Source: Desulfosporosinus sp. OT
GTDB lineage: Bacteria > Bacillota > Desulfitobacteriia > Desulfitobacteriales > Desulfitobacteriaceae
Reading direction: 5' to 3'
Length of the DNA stretch: 40,354 nucleotides
NCBI RefSeq assembly: GCF_000224515.1
Contig: NZ_AGAF01000238.1
Coordinates: 1-40,354 of the forward strand
Shown: positions 1-10,138 of the stretch, one piece after another
Layout: each line of letters begins with the position of its first letter
Position numbering within the stretch: the first letter of the stretch is position 1
The notes under the pieces: model-generated
The model's input: only the letters and a program-made list of their open reading frames with translations
Databases searched by the model: none
Told to the model about the DNA's origin: nothing
Translations under genes and position numbers: made by a program

Positions 1-1856
<1,856 letters not shown>

Positions 1857-1906
1857 CTATACTTAGCCTTCGCTTTAGTATTTGACATTACAGGAATCTC
1901 ATACGT

Positions 1907-2473
1907 TTAATAGCAAGCTTCCATTGTCTTTGCCAATGTGGCAAGTTTATTGATCGTTTTCCAATTTCGCGTAGTCGCCAGTATATCTAGCTTATAAAGA
2001 TTATTGGCCAGCTTAGAATTTCGGATGCTATTCCGGAGTAGGAGATAGACATCTCTGCCCTCGATACTGAACTTATCATTTTGGCTTATGTACTTGTTCA
2101 AGCGCTCAATTCCTTCAGGGAAAGGGGGGTGGATCAGTAATCCAACGTAAAGGCACTCGGCTTTTGATACCGCTTCCGCCTCCATTACTTCTTCATTGGA
2201 AAATGGACAATTTTCTATAATTCGTTCCAACTCCATCTTCGTTCTCAAGACAACCGGAATTGAAAAACCGAATACTGTCTCAAGCTTCTGCTCAAGATGT
2301 TTGCGCAAAGGCTCTTCATTTTTATTTGACTCGAATAGGACATTGCCACTTTGAATGAAGGTTTGCACCTTACTAAACCCAATTTCCTCAAAGGCAAGTT
2401 TTAAATCGGCCATTTTGATCCGATTATTTTTACCGACGTTAATGCCTCGTAATAGCGCGACATAAATAGTCAT
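1907..2473 (-). CDS. DUF1697 family protein
   Basis: This 188-residue protein begins with the pattern typical of DUF1697 proteins: YVALLRGINVG, then K(M)ADLK, then QTFIQSGNVLFES at about residues 38-50. Length fits the family (about 170-190). The ATG at 2473 follows an AGAGGT ribosome binding site at a 7-base spacing. No enzymatic role is established for the family, and no catalytic motif is obvious here. It has no signal peptide or membrane segment, so it is probably cytosolic. It lies 71 bases upstream of the oxidoreductase gene on the same strand, but nothing in the sequence ties the two functions together; the two may simply be neighbours with separate promoters. Confidence 0.85.
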   Translation of the reverse strand: MTIYVALLRGINVGKNNRIKMADLKLAFEEIGFSKVQTFIQSGNVLFESNKNEEPLRKHLEQKLETVFGFSIPVVLRTKMELERIIENCPFSNEEVMEAEAVSKAECLYVGLLIHPPFPEGIERLNKYISQNDKFSIEGRDVYLLLRNSIRNSKLANNLYKLDILATTRNWKTINKLATLAKTMEACY

Positions 2474-2548
2474 AATGTTTACCTCTTCTTTCTCTAATCA
2501 AATCTTTCTTCTTCCACTCATTATTATTGTGATAAGGAGTGGAAAGAA

Positions 2549-2626
2549 ATGTTCCAGAAATTAAAATGTCCAAACTATGAATTCATTAATCTCTTGTCGT
2601 CATCGAAGATTCGCGTAAGAAACTGA
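2549..2626 (+). CDS. Possible small ORF of 25 codons, unknown
   Basis: An ATG at 2549 is preceded by AAGGAG at about 2534-2539 and opens a 25-codon frame ending with TGA at 2624-2626. The ribosome binding site is good, but the peptide has no recognisable motif and could be the 5' stub of a decayed gene. It is the only coding signal in the 379-base gap 2474-2852. Confidence 0.2.
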   Translation: MFQKLKCPNYEFINLLSSSKIRVRN

Positions 2627-2700
2627 ACAGCAAAACATGCCTAGAAAAGGTTTTGCTTTATTAATCAACTTAGAGGGACAAGCTTTGTTATTACCAGGCG

Positions 2701-2744
2701 TCTCAAAAAACACCGAAATCAGGCTTGAGGGCCCATTCGGTGTT
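2701..2744 (-). terminator. Rho-independent terminator
   Basis: A perfect 9-bp stem, AACACCGAA (2709-2717) with TTCGGTGTT (2736-2744), has a small GGC/GCC apical stem. Read on the minus strand it is followed by six T residues (2710-2705). It lies about 110 bases beyond the stop of the small membrane protein gene and probably ends that transcript. Confidence 0.75.
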
Positions 2745-2852
2745 ATTATCGGCAATTTATTGTTTTGAGTTAAAAATATAATCTGCCTAACTTGTTATTA
2801 CTCAAATTCTCTATACTGATCAGACCATTCGAAATTTCGGAACTTGTTCATC

Positions 2853-3206
2853 TTAGGAAGACATCCTCTTGTCTAGATTAACGCCGTACTCAGATTGTGA
2901 TAATCGGGATTTTACCTCAGAGGTACTTACTAGTCTTCTATAATTCGATTGTTTACTTGCTTTAACTCTATATTTGACGCTCCTAATTTCAATAATTTTA
3001 TGATTATTATTAGTCTTAATGTAAAAGAAAAGAGATCCGATTACAGTTAAGAAGATTGTTAAAACAAAGTAAGCCGTTGCTAGGGATACATAAATAGTAT
3101 AGTTATAAGTATTTGCATGTCCCGAATTGAGGACTAGCATTTTCGAATAGCCCATTCTATACAACAATAAGGAAGAAAGATAACAAATAACCGTTACTTT
3201 TGGCAC
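2853..3206 (-). CDS. Small two-helix membrane protein, unknown function
   Basis: The frame extends to 3263, but GGAGGTG at 3212-3218 sits just ahead of a GTG at 3206, which gives a 117-residue protein starting MPKVTVICYL. Two hydrophobic stretches are visible, roughly residues 3-24 and 36-60, the second very apolar (TAYFVLTIFLTVIGSLFF overall character). They are followed by a basic, polar tail of about 55 residues ending in KRMSS. That suggests an integral membrane protein with a cytosolic C-terminal tail. I do not recognise a family. It is flanked by long non-coding stretches and has its own downstream terminator, so it is probably monocistronic. Confidence 0.5.
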   Translation of the reverse strand: MPKVTVICYLSSLLLYRMGYSKMLVLNSGHANTYNYTIYVSLATAYFVLTIFLTVIGSLFFYIKTNNNHKIIEIRSVKYRVKASKQSNYRRLVSTSEVKSRLSQSEYGVNLDKRMSS

Positions 3207-3721
3207 TATTACACCTCCACACAACGACACTTCGCCCAATTTCCCTTGATGCACTCGGTTCATCCTCCCATATGTATGAGTTTGTTCCGGAACACTGGGC
3301 CTTGATTATGCCGAACTATCCAGTACGTATATTTTGTTTACAGAACTTATGTTCTTATTATAACCGCATCTTGGGCGAATATCAATGCGAAAATCTCTCC
3401 TGCGATAAATTATATCAGCCTTCTTTACTAAATAGTTGAGGCTCAGATTCCTTTGAATGGCGGTACTCACTAATCGCGATTTCTTTTCCCCCTTTCGTTT
3501 CAGGCATAAAATAAACGCCTCTAGTTTAAAGGCGTTTAATCTTTGCTAATGGATCTTTAGCGTAGGTAGTTTGTTTCAGCGATGGACTTCATGTTTTATG
3601 ATGCTAGACATTTCAATGTGACTTGCTAAACCTTACATCGGATCGACCCTCTGAACTCCTCTGGGAAAGCTATGTGCATATTTTTTTTACCAGAGATCAA
3701 TATTTATTATTTGTTGTCATT
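3207..3721. other. Intergenic region, no convincing gene
   Basis: About 515 bases between two minus-strand genes. It holds the terminator at 3505-3537 and presumably the promoter of the small membrane protein. A plus-strand open frame here lacks a ribosome binding site and any recognisable protein motif. Confidence 0.5.
3505..3537 (-). terminator. Probable rho-independent terminator
   Basis: The 8-bp stem AAACGCCT (3513-3520) and AGGCGTTT (3530-3537) encloses a 9-base loop. Read on the minus strand it is followed by ATTTTATG. It lies downstream of the desulfidase remnant. Confidence 0.6.
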
Positions 3722-4163
3722 TCAAATCTCTCCTCTTAAATAATTCAATATTTCTTTAGTTGAAGAGGCTGGATTATCCTCATCAATTGCAATAAAAGGA
3801 ATTTCGATTTGATGAACACCCAGAGCAGTTTTAAGTTCTTCGATAAATACGCACTGACCTTCAATCAATTTAATATCTTTAATATTATCCTGGATGCCAA
3901 ATTCATCTGCCACTTCGCCACCCCAATGTTCTGACGAGCAAGTCATGTTAACTCCACAGCTAGGACTACCAATTACTGCTTCAATAATGTTGCCATTTCG
4001 AGTAAAGTCTATAACTTGTTTAACAATAGGGACTAGGATAGACTGGCAGTTTTTCCTATAATATAGCGTATCAAATTGTCCTTTTACGTGCCCCCACCGC
4101 TTGATTCCATACCATTGCATTTCAGGACATGGAATCTTGCTTTATTATTCCGTCAGGCTTCAT
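3722..4163 (-). pseudogene. 5'-truncated, frameshifted TudS-related desulfidase remnant
   Basis: The open part from 4120 encodes 132 residues including GSPSCGVNMTC, a core cysteine motif of DUF523/TudS-like desulfidase proteins. Upstream of the ATG at 4120 the same frame still reads IPCPE, the conserved motif that precedes this point in the family, until a TAA. One base shifted, codons for GIIKQ come just before, so DGIIKQ/IPCPEM is restored by removing one G at about 4136. The usual first 50 or so residues, with the HCxLNQN cysteine, are absent: the next bases are the 3' end of selO (stop at 4165). The first ATG has no ribosome binding site. From this I infer a dead remnant created by a rearrangement next to selO plus a frameshift. 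The family assignment comes from motifs only; a shortened but expressed protein cannot be excluded. Confidence 0.6.
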
Positions 4164-4164
4164 A

Positions 4165-5640
4165 TCAAGTACCGCAAAAGGTTTGGTAAGGAAGGGTTGA
4201 TTGCACAGGTGGTGTGGAGTAATCAGCCTGTTGGGGAGAGTGCGCATAGGGGTTTGAAAGAACATCAAGAAGACGTTCCATCACGCTATAGTCGCCTTGT
4301 TTGACTGCGGCATCGAGTGCTGCTTCTACATGATGGTTGCGAGGGATTAGCGCAGGATTGCAGTTTTGCATCAACTGCTGTGCAGAGGCTTTCGGCTCTT
4401 GCTGCCTGCCTAGTCTAGCCTGCCACAGTTCATGCCACTGAACGAATTCTGAGATTCCAAACAGGACCGTATCCTCAGGTGTATCAAATGTTAACGAGCG
4501 GAAGGTATTGGTATAGTCCGCTCGATACTTCTCCATCATATTGAGCAAGCTGTCAATAAGTGATTCATCCTGTATTTCTTCACCAAATATTCCAAGTTTG
4601 GCTCTCATTCCCGCGAGCCAATTACAGTGATACAACTTAGCAAAATCCGAAAGCGCATCCTGGGCCAGTTTGACAGCCTGCGCCTGATTGACATGCAACA
4701 GAGGCAATAGTGTTTCTGCAAATCGCGCAAGATTCCACTCGGCAATAGGTGGCTGATTGCCATACGCATAGCGGCCATGAATATCAATAGAACTGAATAC
4801 AGTTGCCGGGTCGTAGGTATCCATGAAAGCGCAAGGACCATAATCAATTGTCTCTCCACTAAGGGACATGTTGTCGGTGTTCATCACACCGTGAATAAAA
4901 CCAACCAGTTGCCATTTGGCTATCAGCGCGGCCTGTCGCTTGATCACTTCCTGAAGTAGCGAAAGATAACGGTTCGGGGCATCGTCCACGTCTGGAAAAT
5001 GTCGTTGCAATGTATAATCAGCCAAGACCTGGAGATCCGGGGCAGTGCCCCAGTTGGAAACGTATTGAAAGGTGCCGACGCGCAGATGACTGGCAGCCAC
5101 GCGGGTCAGAACTGCACCAGGCAGCTCGGTTTCACGGATCACTGATTCACCAGTTGTCACCACCGCTAGGCTGCGGGTGGTAGCAATACCCAGCGCATGC
5201 ATTGCTTCACTGATGATGTATTCTCGCAGCATCGGTCCAAGTGCCGCTCGACCATCGCCCTGGCGGGAGTATGGCGTTTGACCTGAACCCTTGAGCTGAA
5301 TATCAACCCGTCCACCTAAGGGGGTGATTTGCTCGCCAAGCAATAGGGCCCGACCGTCGCCTAACATGGTAAAATGCCCAAATTGATGCCCGGCGTATGC
5401 TTGAGCAAGAGGTAAAGCGCCTTCAGGAATCCGGTTTCCAGCTAGCACCTCAACACTATCTTTGCTTTGTAGTGCCTCGGCATTTAACCCTAGAGATGTT
5501 GCCAACGGATAATTGAGAATGATCAACCTCGGTGAGCGTACAGCGGTTGGATCAAGTTTGGTGAAAAATGATTTCGGCAGCCGAGCATAACTGTTGTCTA
5601 AGTTCCATCCTGTTTTTATTATTGCTTTTCCCTTTGTCAT
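4165..5640 (-). CDS. selO: SelO (YdiU) family protein adenylyltransferase
   Basis: This 491-residue protein matches the SelO pseudokinase family in length and in motif order: [14 protein letters not shown] at about 84-97, [18 protein letters not shown] at about 115-132, [20 protein letters not shown] at about 249-258 and [10 protein letters not shown] just after. Members transfer AMP from ATP to Ser, Thr or Tyr of target proteins, and are linked to the redox stress response. The C-terminus ends FCGT, with Cys third from the end, where human SelO carries selenocysteine. The ATG at 5640 follows AAAGGAG at good spacing. Its base composition is visibly richer in GC than the genes on either side, and a broken gene abuts its stop codon, which would fit acquisition by transfer; this is inference. 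There is no operon partner. Confidence 0.95.
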   Translation of the reverse strand: MTKGKAIIKTGWNLDNSYARLPKSFFTKLDPTAVRSPRLIILNYPLATSLGLNAEALQSKDSVEVLAGNRIPEGALPLAQAYAGHQFGHFTMLGDGRALLLGEQITPLGGRVDIQLKGSGQTPYSRQGDGRAALGPMLREYIISEAMHALGIATTRSLAVVTTGESVIRETELPGAVLTRVAASHLRVGTFQYVSNWGTAPDLQVLADYTLQRHFPDVDDAPNRYLSLLQEVIKRQAALIAKWQLVGFIHGVMNTDNMSLSGETIDYGPCAFMDTYDPATVFSSIDIHGRYAYGNQPPIAEWNLARFAETLLPLLHVNQAQAVKLAQDALSDFAKLYHCNWLAGMRAKLGIFGEEIQDESLIDSLLNMMEKYRADYTNTFRSLTFDTPEDTVLFGISEFVQWHELWQARLGRQQEPKASAQQLMQNCNPALIPRNHHVEAALDAAVKQGDYSVMERLLDVLSNPYAHSPQQADYSTPPVQSTLPYQTFCGT

Positions 5641-5775
5641 TGTATCTCCTTTTGCATCCTAGTTTCCTTTTACATTTACAATTTTTTAGGATTTATCTAC
5701 TTTCGATACTAACATAGGTTAACCCTATTTAGTGTCTACTTCAGTCAATTTATTATACGCCTTTACGCATAGATG

Positions 5776-5806
5776 AAGGCCACCTGAGATTCAATCAGAC
5801 GGCCTT
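5776..5806. other. Stem-loop between selO and the chemoreceptor-like gene
   Basis: AAGGCC (5776-5781) pairs with GGCCTT (5801-5806), with an inner CTGA/TCAG stem. There is no clear T tract on the minus strand, so it is only a weak terminator candidate for the gene ending at 5821. Confidence 0.35.
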
Positions 5807-5820
5807 AGGAGATGGAGAAT

Positions 5821-6669
5821 TTATGACAATGAGGCTAATTTATTGGCAAACTCTGTCATTTCTGTTGCTATATCATTTAGTTGATTTACTCCATAACTTA
5901 CTTGCTCTGTAGTGTTAATCTGTTTTTCAGTTAGGGAAATAGCCTTTCCCTTTTGTTTGGCAATGGTGGCTATAGAATCTTTTACATTATTTAAAATTGT
6001 GCTGATTTTTTTAACTGCAACGACACTATCTTCTGCAAGTTTTCGAACCTCGGTAGCAACTACTCCAAAACCTCTACCATGTTCTCCTGCTCTCGAGGCC
6101 TCAATAGCCGCATTAATTCCTAAAAGTTTCGTTTGATCTGCTACACTTTTAATGAAGTTAATTACCTCACCTGTATCAACAATATTTTTTTCTGCTTTTT
6201 GTACAGCATTATCCAAGTCTTGACTATGATTAACTAAATCCTTTGTTATTTCATCTAAGGCTGGTGGGATAGTGCTTATAGTTTGAGTCAGATTTTCGGC
6301 GATAATCGCAGTATCCTTTGCTTGACTACTTAATTCATCGAGTATCGTTTCCCTGTTGCTCACCAGCGTATGCATTAATTTTGCCACATGAGAATTAATC
6401 ACATCCGATTCTGGCAATTTATTTTGCATAATTAATTCGTTAACCTTTTCGTTGCCAGTAACATCAATAATAATTTCTACACTCGTTTTTCTTAACAAAT
6501 CATCCATGTTGGTTGTAGTTTTGATACCTATGTTTCTAGCTAATACAATTCCAGGTGCATCCGTACGAACGTCAACAACTCCAACAATATTAACTTCTTG
6601 TAATGCATGAAAGGCCTTAATCATAGATACCCCACCAATACCTCCGCCAATGATAACGATATTTACCAT
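5821..6669 (-). CDS. Soluble chemoreceptor-like protein with N-terminal Rossmann domain
   Basis: 282 residues. The first 110 or so look like a nucleotide-binding Rossmann domain: [12 protein letters not shown] at 2-13 fits GxGxxG, followed by VVDVR at the end of the second strand and IIIDVTGNE at about 85-93. The C-terminal half is a chemoreceptor signalling domain with the conserved hairpin tip: [20 protein letters not shown] and [13 protein letters not shown] around 180-215. No transmembrane helix, HAMP domain or periplasmic sensor is present, so it should be cytosolic. A plausible role is coupling NAD(H) or another dinucleotide ligand to CheA or a CheA-like kinase; that is inference, and no che genes are in the window. 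The ATG at 6669 has GGAGATG upstream. It appears monocistronic. Confidence 0.85.
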   Translation of the reverse strand: MVNIVIIGGGIGGVSMIKAFHALQEVNIVGVVDVRTDAPGIVLARNIGIKTTTNMDDLLRKTSVEIIIDVTGNEKVNELIMQNKLPESDVINSHVAKLMHTLVSNRETILDELSSQAKDTAIIAENLTQTISTIPPALDEITKDLVNHSQDLDNAVQKAEKNIVDTGEVINFIKSVADQTKLLGINAAIEASRAGEHGRGFGVVATEVRKLAEDSVVAVKKISTILNNVKDSIATIAKQKGKAISLTEKQINTTEQVSYGVNQLNDIATEMTEFANKLASLS

Positions 6670-7305
6670 TTAAAATACATCTCCTTCAGATACTCTTATG
6701 TCTCCCTAGCTTAACTTTAGTGTTGATTTTGCGCAAGTTAATTTATAATGCTCCAGGTAACCCTAAATATTAGTAAATTTAAGACATGTAGGTTTCCTTA
6801 ACCACTCGCTAAAAAAGCAAAACTATAAAAAAAGAAGCAATAGATTTGTTTAACTTAAGAATGGTTTAAACAGTGATGCGTGTAGCCCATTCCTGATTCA
6901 GATAGGAATGGGCTACTATTTTGAGCACAATGTGGGATAAAAACGGATAATAACCGTTGGGATTTCCTTTTAGGACTACCATTAGAATCAACAGTCACAA
7001 TTATCAAAACCAAATTTACATATTTATAAGCTAACCCTCTGAATATTCGACATTTTTCATATATTTCCTTCTCTAATAATTATCATCACTATACTTTTAC
7101 TTCGAGAGTTGGTACTACCTTCACTTCAAAGAGCCGCCTGTTATGGGAAAACGCCTAATAGCCAAATTATCTACTTTTTTGATTAATTTAAAGGGATGTC
7201 CTTGAATGACTATCTATACAAATTCATGTTAAACCCAACTCAACCCGTGTTTTTATGCATAGGTTTCAAATAATGGGTCAACTCCTTTTGTCAAAAGTGA
7301 CAGTC
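6670..7305. other. Intergenic region without a convincing gene
   Basis: About 640 AT-rich bases between the Rossmann-chemoreceptor gene and the terminator of the next minus-strand gene. It holds the strong hairpin at 6882-6916 and presumably the chemoreceptor promoter. I found no open frame with a ribosome binding site. Confidence 0.5.
6882..6916 (+). terminator. Strong 13-bp hairpin, possible terminator
   Basis: GTAGCCCATTCCT (6882-6894) pairs perfectly with AGGAATGGGCTAC (6904-6916) over a 9-base loop, then TATTTTG on the plus strand. No plus-strand gene precedes it, so what it terminates, if anything, is unclear. Confidence 0.4.
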
Positions 7306-7352
7306 AAAAATTCAAAGGAATAAACCCTTACTTTGGGTCTATTCCTTTGAAT
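7306..7352 (-). terminator. Rho-independent terminator
   Basis: A 13-bp perfect stem, ATTCAAAGGAATA (7310-7322) with TATTCCTTTGAAT (7340-7352), continues into an inner ACCC/GGGT stem. Read on the minus strand it runs into TTTTTGACTG. It starts 5 bases past the stop of the gene at 7357. Confidence 0.85.
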
Positions 7353-7356
7353 GATC

Positions 7357-7908
7357 CTAGGAAACCGATTTTTTAGTAATTTCCGTACTGCGTTCCTTTA
7401 ACATTTTGATAACTATGTCTTTAAGGGCGTCAACTTTGGGATCAGTTATGCCTTTGGTTATATGTTCTGATTTTTCGAATTCACGGCTATTTTCTCGTCT
7501 ATTCCCCTTCTTACCATCTTGACGTTTCTCCTCAACATTTCCTGCTACAGACTTACTAGAGTCTATTAATGCCTGATATTGGACAGGATTAAGAATTTCA
7601 TAAATCTGTTTTGCGAGATCATTTATTGAGGGTGAACTATTTGTATTAGAAGTAGACACTTTTTCAATAAGAGGCAGTATTGCTTTAGCTTGGTCTGGTG
7701 ACAACTTCAAAGTTGATGTATTATCCAGATACAGTAAATCTTGCTCCACTGACCTTGCCATCTGCGCTCCGATATTTACTTGCATATTCTGTTGAAACTG
7801 CTGTCTAAGGTAAAATCTTGCTGCTAAACCACCGCATGCTCCTAAAAGTATGATCAGAACTAGTAATAGGTACCACTTTTTGTTATGATTTTTTAGTTTT
7901 TCAAACAT
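7357..7908 (-). CDS. Membrane-anchored protein with LTxxQ-like motifs, unknown
   Basis: 183 residues. A basic N-terminus is followed by an apolar stretch at about 13-30. It contains LGAC at 22-25, which would fit a lipobox, though the hydrophobicity continues past the Cys, so a plain membrane anchor is equally possible. The exported part holds LSPDQAKAILP (about 68-78) and LNPVQYQAL (about 106-114), which resemble the paired LTxxQ motifs of CpxP/Spy-type envelope proteins. A charged, low-complexity linker (KRQDGKKGNRREN) and a C-terminal helix follow. The gene is divergent from an OmpR-type response regulator and its kinase, the same layout as cpxP and cpxRA in enterobacteria. The ribosome binding site is weak (GGGGGG, 8 bases or so from the ATG). 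A role in envelope sensing is inference from motif and position. Confidence 0.7.
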   Translation of the reverse strand: MFEKLKNHNKKWYLLLVLIILLGACGGLAARFYLRQQFQQNMQVNIGAQMARSVEQDLLYLDNTSTLKLSPDQAKAILPLIEKVSTSNTNSSPSINDLAKQIYEILNPVQYQALIDSSKSVAGNVEEKRQDGKKGNRRENSREFEKSEHITKGITDPKVDALKDIVIKMLKERSTEITKKSVS

Positions 7909-7984
7909 TATTATTTTCCCCCCGAATTTTTAACCTAAGTATAAATTTCGAAACTTTAATTTACCTTAGAAAAGATAACCACTT

Positions 7985-8001
7985 TTTAAAGAAATTTAAA
8001 G
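7985..8001 (+). promoter_or_regulatory. Candidate response-regulator operator (two TTTAAAG repeats)
   Basis: TTTAAAG occurs at 7985-7991 and again at 7995-8001, a 10-base period. It lies between the divergent LTxxQ-like gene and the response regulator. A TATACT -10 element for the leftward gene is visible at 7943-7938, which puts the repeats near -60. OmpR-family regulators bind direct repeats with a 10-11 base period, and similar TTTAAG repeats recur at 10139. Confidence 0.45.
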
Positions 8002-8035
8002 AAAAGTAGGTTAAGATTATTAGGAGGTGACTTTA

Positions 8036-8731
8036 ATGAGGTTATTACTAGTCGATGATGAACAAAGGTTAGTAGGCCCCTTAGCTTATATTCTAAGAAA
8101 AAATAATTACGGTGTTGACCTGGCCTATGACGGGGAGACAGGTCAAGCAATGGCCGAAACTGGAGTATACGATTTAATTGTTCTAGATAGGATGCTTCCT
8201 TATAAAGAGGGAGTAGAGGTTTTAAAGGAACTTCGAAATAAAGGGATTATGACCCCTATAATCCTATTAACAGCCAAAGATTCCGTCGAAGATCGAATCG
8301 GTGGACTTGATGCCGGTGCCGATGACTACCTAATAAAACCATTTTCAACGGATGAACTGATGGCCCGTATAAGAGCATTGTCCAGAAGAAAAGGAGTTCT
8401 TCAAATAACTGGGGACAGAGTTGAGGTATTTGGCTTGGTACTTGACCCTCTTGGTTGTGAGGTAACAGACGGAACGAATAGCGTTAAGCTCACCTATAAG
8501 GAATCGTTATTACTTGAACTTTTCATGCGTAATCCTTCTCAGGTGATAACCAAGGAACAAATCTTAGATCGGGTTTGGGGATTAGACTCTGACGTAGAGT
8601 TATCTAATGTTGAGGTATATATCTACTATTTACGGAAAAAAATTAGTTTTATTTCATTTAAAAATTGTTCAATAAAAACGATTCGGGGTGTAGGTTATTG
8701 TTTAAAGCGATTAGAAAATCTAGCTCGTTAA
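8036..8731 (+). CDS. OmpR-family response regulator
   Basis: 231 residues from the ATG at 8036, which AGGAGGTGA at 8022-8030 selects. An in-frame GTG at 8027 lies inside that ribosome binding site and is unlikely to be used. The receiver domain has the acidic pair Asp7/Asp8, the phosphoacceptor Asp51 in VLDRMLP, Thr79 in LLTAKD and Lys101 in LIKPF. The C-terminal winged helix includes LTYKESLLLELF and VWG, and ends in TIRGVGYCL. It is a cytosolic DNA-binding transcription factor phosphorylated by the kinase whose gene overlaps its 3' end. Likely targets are suggested by the TTTAAG-type repeats upstream of it and at 10139. The regulon, and whether it resembles CpxR, PhoP or another subgroup, cannot be told from the sequence. 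Confidence 0.95.
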   Translation: MRLLLVDDEQRLVGPLAYILRKNNYGVDLAYDGETGQAMAETGVYDLIVLDRMLPYKEGVEVLKELRNKGIMTPIILLTAKDSVEDRIGGLDAGADDYLIKPFSTDELMARIRALSRRKGVLQITGDRVEVFGLVLDPLGCEVTDGTNSVKLTYKESLLLELFMRNPSQVITKEQILDRVWGLDSDVELSNVEVYIYYLRKKISFISFKNCSIKTIRGVGYCLKRLENLAR

Positions 8732-9984
8732 GACTAAAATATATATTCGAAGGCGATAAGCTATTCGATTCTTTGAGATTAAGGCTTACCTTATCGAACA
8801 TTATAATTATGACCATTCTCTTAATGCTATTTGTCATAAGTACTTATTTTCTCATGGAAAATCAAATTTTCAACCAATCGGAACAATTAGTACAAAATAT
8901 CGCAACTGCCATTGAGTCCGGTTCAGCGCAACAACTGGAACGGTTTGATAAGGCAGATTATTTTTATATTAAGATAAAGGAATCGGGCGAAATTACGCAA
9001 GCCTTTTCAACGAACCCACACTTCGGTCCAAAAGAACTCAATGAGCTCGCTAAAGGGATTCTAAGAAGGAAAAGTAGTAAAGGAGATTTTGATTGGCACG
9101 ATCTTTCTTTTACCTTTCTCAAAGTCCCTCAAAAACAACAACAAGGTTTACTGATCGTTTCTGTAAGTCAAAATCGAGAACTAATGGTTCTTAAATTTTT
9201 ACTGGCGGCTCTTTTTATAACTGGTGTTATCTGCTTAGGATTAGCTTTTTACTGTAGCCTATACTTAGCCGATAAAGCATTAATTCCGATTAGAAAGTCT
9301 TGGCAAAGGCAAAAAGATTTTGTAGCAGATGCCTCGCACGAATTACGTACTCCCTTGGCAGTAATCCAAACAAACCTTGAATTGGTGATGGGCAATCGGA
9401 AAGAAACCGTAGAAGAACAGGAAGAATGGTTAACAAATATAAAGATTGAAGTGTCTCATATGACTAGACTAGTGGAAGACTTATTGTTCTTAGCCAGAGT
9501 TGATTCTGAACAACAGTTACTTGAAAGAAGTAATTTCTCCTTAGACAGAGCTATTAATCAGGTCGTCCAACCGTTTATACCTATGGCAAACAACAAAGGT
9601 ATCGAATTAAAGATTGAGGTTGAGCCAGAAGTGGACTTTTATGGGGATGAAAAGAGAATAAGCCAACTAATACTCATTCTAGTTGACAATGCCATTAAAC
9701 ATACTCCAATTAATGGTGAAGTTAGCTTAAAGATGAGGGTTGTCAGTAATGCTGTAGATATTTTAGTATCTGATACCGGCGAAGGAATCGAAGAACAACA
9801 TTTAGATAAAATCTTTGAGCGCTTTTACCGAATTGATACGGCTAGAGCTAAAAGTATTGAGGGTACTGGGCTTGGCCTTTCTATTGCAAATTGGATTGTT
9901 AAAAAGCATAAAGGTACCATTAAGGTCTCTAGTATTCCGGGAAAAGAAACCGCTTTTACAATTCGGTTGCCAAAGGAAAATTAA
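8698..9984 (+). CDS. Membrane sensor histidine kinase
   Basis: Partner of the preceding response regulator. The frame opens at a TTG at 8665 without a ribosome binding site; a TTG at 8698 has GGGGTG 7 bases upstream and is preferred, giving 428 residues and a 34-base overlap with the regulator gene. There are two transmembrane helices, about residues 34-51 and 165-189, bracketing an extracytoplasmic sensor of about 110 residues. After the second helix comes the H-box DASHELRTPLAV with His214, then the N-box LVDNAIKHTP, then DTGEGI and GTGLGLSIA of the ATPase domain. A HAMP domain is short or missing. The signal is unknown; the divergent LTxxQ-like exported protein is a candidate accessory sensor by analogy with CpxP and CpxA. 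Confidence 0.93.
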   Translation: MFKAIRKSSSLRLKYIFEGDKLFDSLRLRLTLSNIIIMTILLMLFVISTYFLMENQIFNQSEQLVQNIATAIESGSAQQLERFDKADYFYIKIKESGEITQAFSTNPHFGPKELNELAKGILRRKSSKGDFDWHDLSFTFLKVPQKQQQGLLIVSVSQNRELMVLKFLLAALFITGVICLGLAFYCSLYLADKALIPIRKSWQRQKDFVADASHELRTPLAVIQTNLELVMGNRKETVEEQEEWLTNIKIEVSHMTRLVEDLLFLARVDSEQQLLERSNFSLDRAINQVVQPFIPMANNKGIELKIEVEPEVDFYGDEKRISQLILILVDNAIKHTPINGEVSLKMRVVSNAVDILVSDTGEGIEEQHLDKIFERFYRIDTARAKSIEGTGLGLSIANWIVKKHKGTIKVSSIPGKETAFTIRLPKEN

Positions 9985-10063
9985 TTACTCTCTTTCTCTT
10001 TTACCTTATTAGTCAGTCACTTTTGAAGGTAGAGGTTAATATCCCATTCTTCTCCAAGTATTT

Positions 10064-10118
10064 CGCCTAACAGATTAACCGTAGTCCCTTCGATCAATCT
10101 ATTAGGCGAGGAGACTAC
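10064..10118. repeat. Overlapping inverted repeats downstream of the kinase
   Basis: CGCCTAA-n-AGATT (10064-10076) pairs with AATCT-n-TTAGGCG (10096-10108). An overlapping pair is formed by GTAGTC (from 10081) and GACTAC (about 10112-10118). The two hairpins cannot form together. No T tract follows either, so this is not a simple terminator. Confidence 0.35.
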
Positions 10119-10138
10119 CGATATGATAGTATGAAAAA

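Noticed and set aside
3200-3439. Plus-strand open frame of 79 codons overlapping the small membrane protein start
   Set aside because: No ribosome binding site, no recognisable motif, and it overlaps a better-supported minus-strand gene start.
8027-8035. GTG start for the response regulator
   Set aside because: It lies within the AGGAGGTGA ribosome binding site that serves the ATG at 8036.
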